From: Stichopus chloronotus
Taxonomy: Eukaryota; Echinodermata; Holothuroidea; Aspidochirotida; Stichopodidae
Length of the DNA stretch: 64,000 nt
Reading direction: 5' to 3'
NCBI GenBank assembly: GCA_021234535.1
Contig: CM037838.1
Span: 10,871,929-10,935,928 of the forward strand
Position 1 is the first letter of the stretch. Every line of letters starts with the position of its first letter. A program made the translations under genes and the position numbers. Positions 12,601-21,624 of the stretch are shown here, piece after piece. Below the pieces are notes generated by a model, which had not been told where the DNA came from, ran no database searches, and worked only from the letters and a program-made list of their open reading frames with translations.

Positions 12601-15600
12601 ACATTTCAGACTAGAAAAATGGACACGTCTTCCTCTGATGCCAGTGTAAACTTATGCAACTTCCAGACCAACAAACGTGGCTTTCTTTGTTTAAATTAGC
12701 CATAACAAAGTTTACGATCGTATTGTTATATATATTATTCATTACTATTTATTCAATGTAATAAAATGGAGGTAATTTGCTTTCTACTTAGGTTGTTTAC
12801 TTTACTGCGACATTTCCTTATTTGGTTCTTGTCGCTCTTTTCATCTATGGGTTGACTCTTCCAGGACATCGAGATGGAATCAGCTTTTTCATCAGTCCCG
12901 ACTGGGAGAAGGTAGCCGATCCTCAGGTAAAATTGAATCTTTGTACAGATACTGTACTGTCTAAAAAGTTGGGTAAACTTTTATCCCAGTTTGTTAAGTA
13001 TGCCTCGTTACAATCTGTTACCCAAGTTACTGAACCCCCCAAAATGGCCCTTCTTGGGTTAAATGTTACCTAACAATGGCTACTTTTTAATCATGATACT
13101 AGAATGAGATAACGTCATGGAATTGTTATCCCATTTTGTTTCACTTTTTCCATTCTCAACTTTACTAGATCTGGATGGTGGCAGCTGTCCAAACCTTTTA
13201 TTCTCTGGGTGCCGCAGGAGGTGGTCCAATAACTTTAGCATCTTACAATAAATTCCACAACAACTGTTACGTGTAAGGACAAAAATATATCTACTTCCAG
13301 TTTAACTAAAATGTAACAATCTAGGTCTCGGCTCTTCTTTACCTAGATGATATTCAAATCTACATCTAGATGTATATATGCATAGATTTGTGTGAATCTA
13401 AAATAGTCTATAATTTAGAATAGTCTATATCTATCTAGCTTAGCGTAGATCTAGAAAGTCGAGATCTCGATAGTTTTCATCTCAACGGGCCATTTCTAAA
13501 ATATAGTAGCATCCAGATCTGTAAATATCTGCATAAGTATCCCTCTGGATTTTCTAAATATAATTTAGTCTATATCTAGATCAGTCTAGATCGAGTCAGT
13601 CTAGAACTAGATAAGTCTAATCTAGATTAGTCCCTATTTAGGTTATGTCTTTAATCTTGATTAGTTTTTTATCTAGTTGAGTCATACCTGTGATATCATT
13701 ATACTGCCGATTTGGAAACTGGTTTGTCGAATAATTGTTCGGTCACCTGGTGGACGAACTGTCACAATAGGTTGCAAATGGAGAGATCCCTTACGTTACC
13801 TTCAAATGAAATTATGTTCTTCTCTGACGTTGTTTACCAACTATTTCTCAATATTTTTTTCTTTCAGAGATGCGATCTTTGTGGCTATCGCTAACAGTGC
13901 TACTAGTATCTTTTCTGGTTTTGTAATATTCTCCTTCGTGGGGTATATGGCTCATGAACTCAACGTAGAAGTTTCCGACGTGGTTGATCAGGGTAAGTTG
14001 ACAAAATTTGAGGACGCAATTTTCATACTGAGATGCTTCATGCTTATTTTCTTTGGATTTTTGGGGGGGGGGGGGGTGGGGGACAGGGGTGTTGTGTGTA
14101 GGGGAAGTCAATGAACACACGCAAACATTATGTTAAAATTTAATACTCCGACGAAAAGCTACCGCTCCAAACTTGACTCCAACCTCTTCGTGACTTTTTG
14201 TCCTGAGAGACACAGAAGATATCCTAACTGGGCTTTTGAAGTCCTCGTTTCTCATGGTATTATAAGTTCTACGAACACATTAAGCATTACACAAGTACCA
14301 AAAAGAAAAAGAAAAAAGAAGAAGCAAGTCCATAAAGCAAGCATATCAGATAAAGTACGCAAAACTTTAAGAAGAGAGTATAAAACATAGATGAAAAAGA
14401 TTGTAACTATGTGTAAATTTATGTTTTCTTTTTATGTTAAGGAAAGCTATTTTGTTATCGATAACTGTCAAAAACGAAAGATGAAAATGTCTGAAAAGAT
14501 TTCTGTCAGATCATCTTTAGTTATATTTATGTCTTAATACTTAAATTCAAAATATGCATGAAAAACATTATAGAATAATTCCTGACATGCTTGTGACCTT
14601 ATGAGTTCATACTAACGAAATGAGTCGAAGGTTCCTGGTATCACTGAATTTCAAGTTCTCTGTGTTAAACTAGGACCACACTTATTTTAAATTTTTGGAG
14701 AAGGAAGAAATTTACTGACGTCTTTTGTTTTAGAGTTATCCCTGATTATCACAGTTCACTCACTATGTTGGATCTGCAGGTTACGGTTTGGTATTTATAG
14801 CTTATCCAGAGGCCATCGCGACACTACCAGCCGCACCTGTGTGGTCTATTCTCTTCTTTCTTATGCTGACAACTCTAGGCCTTGACAGTGAGGTAAGACT
14901 GGAAAAAGTACCAAAAGCGTCCTTTTTGAGTATTGGCTACGTTCACATTTATATTATGACTATTCGCCCAGTAAATATCTCTTATTTATGACAACTTGAT
15001 GCTATGGCGTCTCCTTCAGATATATATCACCGTAAAAATATCCTCCCGATGACATGTTTCTATACTACATCATCCCATAGTGGTAACTGTCATAGTGATT
15101 GTATCATGTTACGAATATCCTCCTTCTTACAACCTCGTGATATCTATACATTGTCACGTGGTACCTTCACTTTGGAATCCCGTTACCATAACGATACCCT
15201 TTCATGATCGTATTAGCACTCTGGTGATAAGCCGTTCCTGCATCATTTTTATACATTAATTGTGTCTCCGTGGTGATATCCTAGTGTTCATGTACTCCTG
15301 GTAATATCCTATCGACAACTACCAAGTTACCGTCATACTTTGTGTAAAAGTCCTACACATCGGTTATTTTAATTTTGTGTACATTGACTGTTTGTTATCT
15401 GATCTATCGCATTACGTCTGTGTTAATTTACTTTCTCTTCGTTTAGTTCGCTGGTGTTGAAACTGTCGTGACATCTATTGTAGATGAGTTTCCAGACCGA
15501 CTAAGAGGAAGAAAGATCTACGTATTAGCAGCAGTCTGTGGTGTAGGGTATATCTTAGGTTTGATATGCTGCACCGAGGTAAGATGAAAAGTAAAGTCAT

Positions 15601-18217
15601 ATCTCTGATACGAATTTCTTTTCATTTATTACATAATGATGTCACAGTTATATTTACGATTTACATTTTACGATTACATTTACGAACACAGGATATTGTT
15701 TGAAAATAATCGGTCGGCAGACACACTTCATATGTTTCTTATATTCTTCCCTCCATCTCATCATGGTAAAAGAGCTCGAATACAGCCAATACGTCATCTG
15801 TTGTCCCTCTTCATAAGTTCAGATGATCCATGTTATGTCAATATCTGACATACGATAAATAATATAGAATAACGTTACTAAACATTAATTCAATAAGAAC
15901 GAAATTGACTGGAAAAGTAACAGCAAAAACCTCTCAAATGCAACAAGACAATAGAACAAAAACATCCTTTAATTGTGCGGTTGGTGCGGTCGGTGGCGTT
16001 TCTCTTTATGACACAGACAGATATCTTGCGAGGTATTACGAAGGTATTCTGTTCAAAGGGCTGCCCGTCTCTCAAACGTCTTGTGCCTCTGCCAGTACTC
16101 ATGTGTCTGTCTCTTTCACAAATGATATGATACGGCACACGCACACGGGCACACCCATACACTCACACACAGCCGGAAAAAAAACAAAAAAAAAACAGAC
16201 GTAGTGTCACGGTTTGTGCTCCTCGAGAAGACATGATCAATATATGCAACACTTTGAAGTGTGTATTTCTATACTCTCGTAAGTGATTTTGGCAACCTCT
16301 AATCATTTCTCTTCCCTTACCCCATCCACTATCAACCTTCTGTTCTCACTGTCTGTCACCAGTCAGGACCTTACTGGGTAGACCTAATGGACCTCTACGG
16401 GCCCAGTTTCAGTTTTCTCCTGTTTGGGTTTTTCGAGTGCATCAGTCTCTCTTGGTTCTACGGAGTTAAACGCATTCGAAACGACGTTCGGACTATGCTT
16501 GGTGACGGAGTCGTTGATTTCCCTCTTTTCAACTGGTGGTTACTTTGTTGGTCTGCTATATCACCCGCCATTATTCTGGTAAGTCAACTGTATTTCTTAA
16601 AATACTCTACTCTTACAATAAAGAACAATATGTGACTTCATACCAGCCGCACTAATCCTTTGTAATCTCAATTGCATTATAGGACAGAAAAAAGATTCCT
16701 TAAAAGGTTTGGCCTTTATTCTCAGCATGATGAGTAAAATCTACATGATATCCGATGTGATTTTGACTGGTGTCAAATATTAACGTTAAATACGTTCTTC
16801 GATTTAAAAACACCACAAAGACTTTTTGCAGTACCTTGCAGGTGTTAAATGACAAAATCTTGAGACGACTATAGAAGTCGCTTTGGACCAGCATATTCTG
16901 TTTTTCAGATTTTACTATTTTGAGTTATCAAAAAGACTGTCGGGCTTGGAGATCTTTGCCGTGCAGTACATTTCCAGTTAGACCGTTGCGAGATGAAACG
17001 TGAATGTAGGCGCCTTATCTATGGTCCAGTCATTTGTTTCCAACTGTGGTCGTTCAAGATCAAGCATGTTAAATAACCTCAGGATCCGTTTCACAAGACG
17101 GCTGAGCCCTGTTAATCCAGTCTGTTTCCTGTTGTAGTTAAGACATCACCGCCAAGTTACCACATATTAAAGGGTGCATGTTGAGGAAATGAAGAGGGAG
17201 TTGTGGCAAAACTTTAAATACATGCTGTTCATATCTGCAATTCTCTGGTCACTAATATCCCACATCTCAAGACTGTTACATAAGTGATTAATCCAGATCC
17301 ACAAAACGAGTAAATGTTAACGTTTTTTCTCTTTGTAGTTTGTACTGATCTCTGATTGGGCTAACTGGAGCGAACCTGAGCACAACGGGCCTTACCCGGG
17401 TTGGGCCGGAGCCATAGGATGGCTGATCATAATATCTACAATCATCTGGATCCCTATCTTCTTTCTTTATGAGTTCTTGAGGGCCCCTGGATCGGTTTAT
17501 TGTGTGAGTGTTAGCTCTTATTTTTTCTAACTTGCTGGAGGGAGGAAGAGTGTCTTGCAAAACGTATGGTGGATTTAACTTCTAATGCACTGTATATACT
17601 TTGCTGCAATTTTGTTGTTGTGGTTTATGTCATGCAACTTGTGTTGGTAAATCTAGAGGGTGAAAAAAAGGGGTAAATCTGAGAGGGAGGGAGGGGGGAG
17701 AACAAATAAGTGTGCACCGCGATTAACAAGCAAGCATAAAAAACGAGATAGAAACTGAAAGATGCGGAGGCATATATTGTGATCACTGAACTAGTCATTT
17801 ACTTAATTAAATATACTGTTGTATTGTATTGCACTGTGATGTTGTCATGTATAATTTCACCACAGGTGTGTAAAATGACAACTATATCATACATTTATAC
17901 ATTAAAATTGAAGATTGTATCCTGAGGTCAATGATCATGAAGGTCAGATGTACGCATCGCTTCCACATGGGTTTTGTCTTCTACTTTGATCTCATTTTTT
18001 CTTGTGACAGAGATGGGTTGCCATATCTAATCCTACCCGGATGTGGGGCCCTTCAGTTCCGAAGTTCAGGCAAGAGGCTTGGGAGGTCCATCGCAAGCAC
18101 GGGACCACGATGGGAGGGGATTTAATCCTGGATGACCGAGTTGATGATAACCAGATGAGTAAGAGGATAGTAGAGTATGAGAACGAGATGATTGAGATGG
18201 ACGATGATAATGGATGA
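6626..18217 (+). CDS. SLC6-2: complete SLC6 Na+/Cl--dependent (amino-acid type) transporter, 13 exons, 658 aa
   Basis: Exons: 6626-6649, 7972-8116, 9939-10070, 10773-11118, 11473-11605, 12792-12926, 13169-13272, 13868-13992, 14780-14892, 15447-15578, 16363-16578, 17339-17503, 18011-18217. They sum to 1977 nt, in frame, with a TGA stop. The product is a 12-TM LeuT-fold plasma-membrane symporter that would couple Na+ and Cl- to solute uptake. TM1 has [14 protein letters not shown]: Gly40 where monoamine carriers have Asp, so an amino-acid-type substrate is likely. The chloride-site residues are all present: Tyr63, Gln313, Ser317, Asn349, Ser353. So are Na2 Asp417-Ser418, the TM2 Glu78 and the GQY motif. 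EL2 has a cysteine pair (141/150) and three N-glycosylation sites (160, 193, 198). Start: the short first exon MAESSGQI, conserved in all three copies. It resembles glycine/neutral amino-acid carriers most, but the substrate is unproven. Confidence 0.93.
6690..6930 (+). repeat. minisatellite in SLC6-2 intron 1
   Basis: Degenerate tandem copies of a roughly 20-base unit, like TTTATCATAGCTGTTGTC. Short remnants are in the matching intron of SLC6-3 (about 35380-35450, inverted) and SLC6-4 (about 39460-39500). The array is longest here. Confidence 0.7.
7972..8116 (+). CDS. SLC6-2 exon 2 (N-terminus, TM1)
   Basis: Residues 9-56. N23-W24 opens the helix-0/TM1 block. Gly36, Ala38, Val39 and Asn43 are at Na+-ligand positions; Gly40 and Gly42 flank the substrate carboxylate site. 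The exon ends in phase 1 at donor gtacgt. Confidence 0.93.
9939..10070 (+). CDS. SLC6-2 exon 3 (TM2)
   Basis: Residues 57-100: [19 protein letters not shown], then Glu78 and the FGQYCSRG motif before intracellular loop 1. The acceptor is caccag and the donor gtaagt. Confidence 0.93.
10124..10469. mobile_element. old inverted-repeat element (ACGTCG-rich) in SLC6-2 intron 3
   Basis: Its ends are related to the terminal inverted repeats of the copy at 45342-45649 (ACATTTTGCCG...). The interior is full of GACGTC/CGACGT motifs. It lies at the same intron position in all three paralogues, so it predates their duplication. Confidence 0.55.
10773..11118 (+). CDS. SLC6-2 exon 4 (TM3 and large extracellular loop 2)
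   Basis: Residues 101-215. TM3 has TSYN with Tyr117 at the conserved pocket tyrosine. [16 protein letters not shown] gives the EL2 disulfide pair. Two further cysteines (157, 170) lie in the loop. N-X-S/T sites are NGT, NYS and NVT. Confidence 0.94.
11473..11605 (+). CDS. SLC6-2 exon 5 (end of EL2, TM4)
   Basis: Residues 216-260, ending [10 protein letters not shown]. The one-base codon completion gives Asn216. Acceptor cctag, donor gtatcg. Confidence 0.92.
12792..12926 (+). CDS. SLC6-2 exon 6 (TM5, EL3)
   Basis: Residues 261-305: [20 protein letters not shown], then [20 protein letters not shown]. Phase 0 at both ends. Confidence 0.93.
13169..13272 (+). CDS. SLC6-2 exon 7 (TM6)
   Basis: Residues 306-339 plus two bases. 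TM6 is [20 protein letters not shown]: Gln313 and Ser317 are chloride-site residues, and Gly322 replaces the bulky hinge residue of most relatives. The donor used is gtaagg at 13273. Confidence 0.92.
13320..13680 (+). repeat. TCTAGA/TAGTCTA-rich tract in SLC6-2 intron 7
   Basis: Dense irregular repeats of (A)TCTAGAT and TAGTCTA. Each copy is close to self-complementary. The same tract lies in intron 7 of SLC6-3 and SLC6-4. Confidence 0.75.
13868..13992 (+). CDS. SLC6-2 exon 8 (TM7)
   Basis: Residues 340-381: [18 protein letters not shown], with Asn349 (Na1 and chloride site) and Ser353 (chloride site). It ends [12 protein letters not shown], phase 1. Confidence 0.93.
14063..14076 (+). repeat. 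poly(G) run in SLC6-2 intron 8
   Basis: 14 G on the coding strand, 71 bases after the exon-8 donor. Similar runs are found at the same place in both paralogues. Confidence 0.9.
14780..14892 (+). CDS. SLC6-2 exon 9 (EL4, start of TM8)
   Basis: Residues 382-419: [20 protein letters not shown], then the TM8 start ending TTLGLDSE with Na2 ligands Asp417-Ser418. Confidence 0.93.
15447..15578 (+). CDS. SLC6-2 exon 10 (end of TM8, TM9)
   Basis: Residues 420-463: [16 protein letters not shown], a basic loop RLRGRK, then TM9. Acceptor cgtttag, donor gtaaga. Confidence 0.93.
16363..16578 (+). CDS. SLC6-2 exon 11 (TM10, start of TM11)
   Basis: Residues 464-535, opening [20 protein letters not shown] and ending [11 protein letters not shown]. 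Phase 0 at both ends. Confidence 0.94.
17339..17503 (+). CDS. SLC6-2 exon 12 (end of TM11, TM12)
   Basis: Residues 536-590. Two private changes: Gly559 in PGWAGAIGW (the other three genes have Arg) and Cys590 as last residue (Arg or Gln in the others). Confidence 0.93.
18011..18217 (+). CDS. SLC6-2 exon 13 (cytoplasmic tail, stop)
   Basis: Residues 591-658 plus TGA 18215-18217. [18 protein letters not shown] resembles the post-TM12 segment of glycine-type carriers. The end is acidic ([10 protein letters not shown]). Confidence 0.93.
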   Translation, partial: RWVAISNPTRMWGPSVPKFRQEAWEVHRKHGTTMGGDLILDDRVDDNQMSKRIVEYENEMIEMDDDNG

Positions 18218-18226
18218 AGAATATAG

Positions 18227-18232
18227 AATAAA
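18227..18232 (+). other. candidate polyadenylation signal of SLC6-2
   Basis: AATAAA 10 bases after the stop. If used, the 3' UTR would be very short. A CTACTG/TAC-rich tract follows at 18300-18460. Confidence 0.35.
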
Positions 18233-18299
18233 GAGGCGATAGAACATGATGATCTACAGTACATGTTAATGTATTAATGGTTATATAAACAAAAACACA

Positions 18300-18460
18300 C
18301 TGCTACTGTTGCTGTTACTGCTCTTTTGTACTGCTACTAATTGTATTGATGATACTACTTTACTTTTAGGCTAAATGTGGCAATAGGTACTATCGCTACT
18401 ATTATTGCTATTACTATTAGTGATATTACTATTGCTATTAGTGATATTACTAATTATAGA
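18300..18460 (+). repeat. CTA/CTG trinucleotide tract downstream of SLC6-2
   Basis: Imperfect TAC/CTG/ATT trinucleotides. The counterparts are at 25320-25660 (inverted, after SLC6-3) and 57060-57360 (after SLC6-4). Confidence 0.7.
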
Positions 18461-18603
18461 CTACCGTCAAATACACTTTTAAATTGCCTGCTTTAAAAGT
18501 CTTTGGTAGTTCTAATAATTTTTTTTTCTATCAATTAGTAATGCAACAATGAATAGTGCCATGGTATTCAGGAAACTTTAAGATCTGTTCGAATACTAAT
18601 CAA

Positions 18604-19080
18604 TTACCTTATTGCCGGCCACACCAAGTCGGTGTTCTGTAAACACTGTTGATATGGAGTAGTGATTTTTAAACACATGCATTGACTGAGTTGAACAACT
18701 CTCCTTTTGGTCGCAATTACATTCCAATCTGTACTGGGAAAAAGTCCTGTCATCTTCTTAGACTTAGAGACAGGGAAAAGAAAAGAGCAACTGTATTTCC
18801 TCTTCAAGACGGTTCCTTGTAATAGAAACTTGCAGCATCTACATCTCACTTTATTCGAGCAAGGGAGACGTAATGGGAATACTGGGTCAGTGATTTTGGT
18901 TGTTGGCGGGTGAGTGGTATAAGATTTAGTAACTATGCTTTCCTGGTTTTACCAAAGTTGTAAGTACAAGTTTTCACTCATTGGTAAGCAGGTGCCAGAT
19001 TTAATCACCTATGACCTACTTTGTGACCACACGATTAATCAATAGAATAGCTTCTGGCTTCTGTTTAGAACTACATAAGT
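18604..19080 (+). repeat. conserved intergenic block, unit-2 copy
   Basis: Alignable with the reverse of 24785-25170 and with 57518-57960. Short open stretches occur (such as PVIFLDLETGKRKEQ), but each copy has different stops, so I do not call a gene. It could be part of a decayed gene or a 3' UTR. Confidence 0.5.
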
Positions 19081-19124
19081 CTAAAAATACATTGAAAGTG
19101 CTTCAAACATTATAATGTTTCATG

Positions 19125-20408
19125 GTTTCCTTTCGTTTTCTTCCTCTTGTTTTGTTTTGTCTGTATAATTTTATTTCAATCTCAAATTTACAGTAAAGTA
19201 TAGCATACATGGAGTATGTACAGAATTGAAGAAGATTGAGGAGTGACAACAAGAAGCACAAGAAGAGTTTGTTTTCGTTGCCATCAATGTACAAAGAAAC
19301 TAAGAAAGTAACAAACTTAAGAGTTAACAGGAAAGCGAAAAGATACAAAAGTAAAACAAACAAAAGAAAGAAAGAAGCAAAGAGAAGTTAAGACTTAATG
19401 GTAGTTCATTGTGAGGTATGCTTTAACGTGCGTTTTAAAAGGAATTTAGGGTTTTACAGTCTTTGACTTCCATTGGAAGGTCATTCCATGTTTTAGAACC
19501 AATATAACGGAGGGAGAATTGTGAGTATTGGAGTTTAAAGTATGGCACGGTGAGATTGGTTTGGGAACGACTAGGATAATAATGGCTACTCCTACGCAAC
19601 TGAAAATAATTGAGACAAATAGTCGGAGATATATCATGCAACAAATTGAACACGAAAATAGCAGCATAGTAAAGATTAATGTCATAAATATTGAAAATAT
19701 GCAAATGAGCAAAGAGTGGTGCGGTATGGTAAAGATAATCCACATTAAAAATATCACGAATAGCCCTTTTCTGGAGATAAAAAGGGGCTGAAATCTTGTG
19801 GCATATTTGCCACCCCAAACAATATTGCATTAAGTGAGGTAAGGGTGGATGGAGGTGTTGCACAAGGTAATCATGATGTGTCTGTAGGAAGTGTATATCG
19901 CAGGCCATTGAGGATACCGACTCCTTTTGAGATTTTAGCAACAATATACTGAATATGGTTATTCCAAGTAAGATGTTTATCTATGAAAACACCAAGAAAT
20001 TTGGTGGCATTACTGATCAGTATATTTTCACCTCAGAGATTACTACTATTAGCGTTAGTGGGTAGCTTCTTAGATGATGAACTGAATACAATGAAAGTAG
20101 TTTTCTTAACATTAAGTGACAATTTGTTCACACAAAACCAATTATGAATGTTTGTAAATATTTGTATATTTACTCTGGATTGTGTCTAAAAGAAGGGTAA
20201 TATTGGGACTAGAGGAGAAAAGGCTTGTATCATCAGCATAAGAAATGGTATGCGAAAAATGCTGGCATTATGAAGATCATTGACATAAATTACAAATAAT
20301 AATAGACCAAGAATGGACTCTTGAGGAACACCACATTTAATACTCTTAGAAACGGAATTTGTAATGTTGATGGAAACAAATTGTTTCCTATTGTTTTCTA
20401 TCAGTAAG
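19125..20408 (-). mobile_element. 5'-truncated non-LTR retrotransposon (LINE, CR1/Jockey-like reverse transcriptase)
   Basis: Read on the minus strand. RT motif: GVPQESILGLLLFVIYVNDL; one frame over, the catalytic box as YADDTSLFSSSPN; then FCVNKLSLNVKKT, KFLGVFIDKHLTWNNHI, the C-terminal block LQKRAIRDIFN..YHTAPLF, and a last short piece ending MNYH with a stop at 19395. Frameshifts separate the pieces and the 5' part is missing, so it is dead. An AATAAA (19170-19175 on +) marks its 3' end. It interrupts sequence that is continuous in the other two units (around 24660 and 58030), so it inserted after the duplications. Confidence 0.85.
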
Positions 20409-20630
20409 ATAACTTCTTCTTCTGCATCTTCGATTGGGTCCTTGAAGATGATTGTCTCTCCTGATATCTCTATGATATAAAGGCAGCCCATTTTAGTCCA
20501 CTTTAATATTGAAACTTGAAAAAAAGAATGACCTTGTAGAGGAAACATGTGCTGTCTTGATGTGATCTTGAAATAAGACCATTCAAACAATGACGTTACT
20601 TGTTGTATATTGGGTGATGGTTACAATATC

Positions 20631-21143
20631 TCATAAACACAATCTAACTATTAGATTTAAAAACCAAGTTGATCTGATTATACAACCACTTACATAATCC
20701 CATATGGGCAGCGATCCTGACCACGTTGTCCTGTTGCTGTAAGTCCACCTGATTTTCATGTTTCCTCCTGTAAAAAAATTGGGAAGGGAGATTAAAATTC
20801 TTTCAGCTAAAGCGCATACATAAACATGTGACATCTAAAATGCTGAACTAGGTCAGACAAAATATTTTCCTTTTTTTTATCAAGACTTGCTTTGCCTTAA
20901 AACATGATGAGGATGCTTACCTTAAGAAATGATAAGGATGTTCAGTCACCAGAATGAGAATATGACTGCTTTTATAACTGAGTAACAAATACTCTAATAC
21001 TGCAGGCTTGACCAAGGTAGAACCGTCATCAGGTCGATAGCCTCCATGCTGTCATGGCTCAAGGTAACTATGCGGCAGTTGCAGTGAAAATGATACTGGT
21101 TCCTGGAGTTCAACATCATTGAACTATTTGACAATTCAATTGG
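20631..21143 (-). pseudogene. NEU-a: ruined NEU1-type sialidase exons (unit 2)
   Basis: Remnants of the same two exons seen intact in NEU-c. Penultimate exon, 21143 down to about 21003: it starts PIELSNSSMMLNSRNQYHFH, keeps HCNCRIV, then has a deletion of about 10 bases that breaks the frame, reaches a stop at once, and loses the rest with adjoining intron. Last exon, 20767 down to 20631: it starts GNMKIRWTYSNRTTW, so the Asp box (S-x-D-x-G-x-x-W in NEU-c) has lost its Asp and Gly. It diverges after WDY, so the catalytic Tyr and Glu region is absent. The intron between them is only about 235 bases. Confidence 0.8.
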
Positions 21144-21624
21144 CTAATATTGGAGAATGTAGAAAAACATAACTGAGCTATCAGATGACTCAATTGGATG
21201 GAATTAACCGCAAACAATATTATTGAATGGAGAAATGTACCTACTGTATTTTTACCTAGCTACCTGTAATATTACCATGCAAGATGCAATGAATAACAGA
21301 TTGTAAGTTGTCATTTGACTGAGAGCATTCATTTCATGACATTATCTTATGTTCATGTAGTTTGCAATACACTGCCGACCGAAAATACCAAACTGAAGAC
21401 ATTCACTTATTTTATTCCTTGCCAACAAATGTTAAATATAATTGATTTTCAGACACCTACTTGCCTCACAATTTGCTTCCTTCATATTAATCGTTTGCAA
21501 ATTTTTCCAATGGAGTACTTGATGATTGCGATGTGTATTGAAGAACAAATGTATACAACGTGACCTTTATTAAATTACGTTAGAAGTTGTCTTGGTCTAT
21601 CACGAGGGTTTTCAATCACAAAAG

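Noticed and set aside
19528..19791. Plus-strand ORF of 87 codons
   Set aside because: Antisense shadow of the LINE reverse-transcriptase C-terminus, which is recognisable on the minus strand.
20640..20767. NEU-a last exon as a functional alternative sialidase end
   Set aside because: Asp-box residues are changed, the sequence stops resembling the family before the catalytic Tyr, and the preceding exon is frameshifted.
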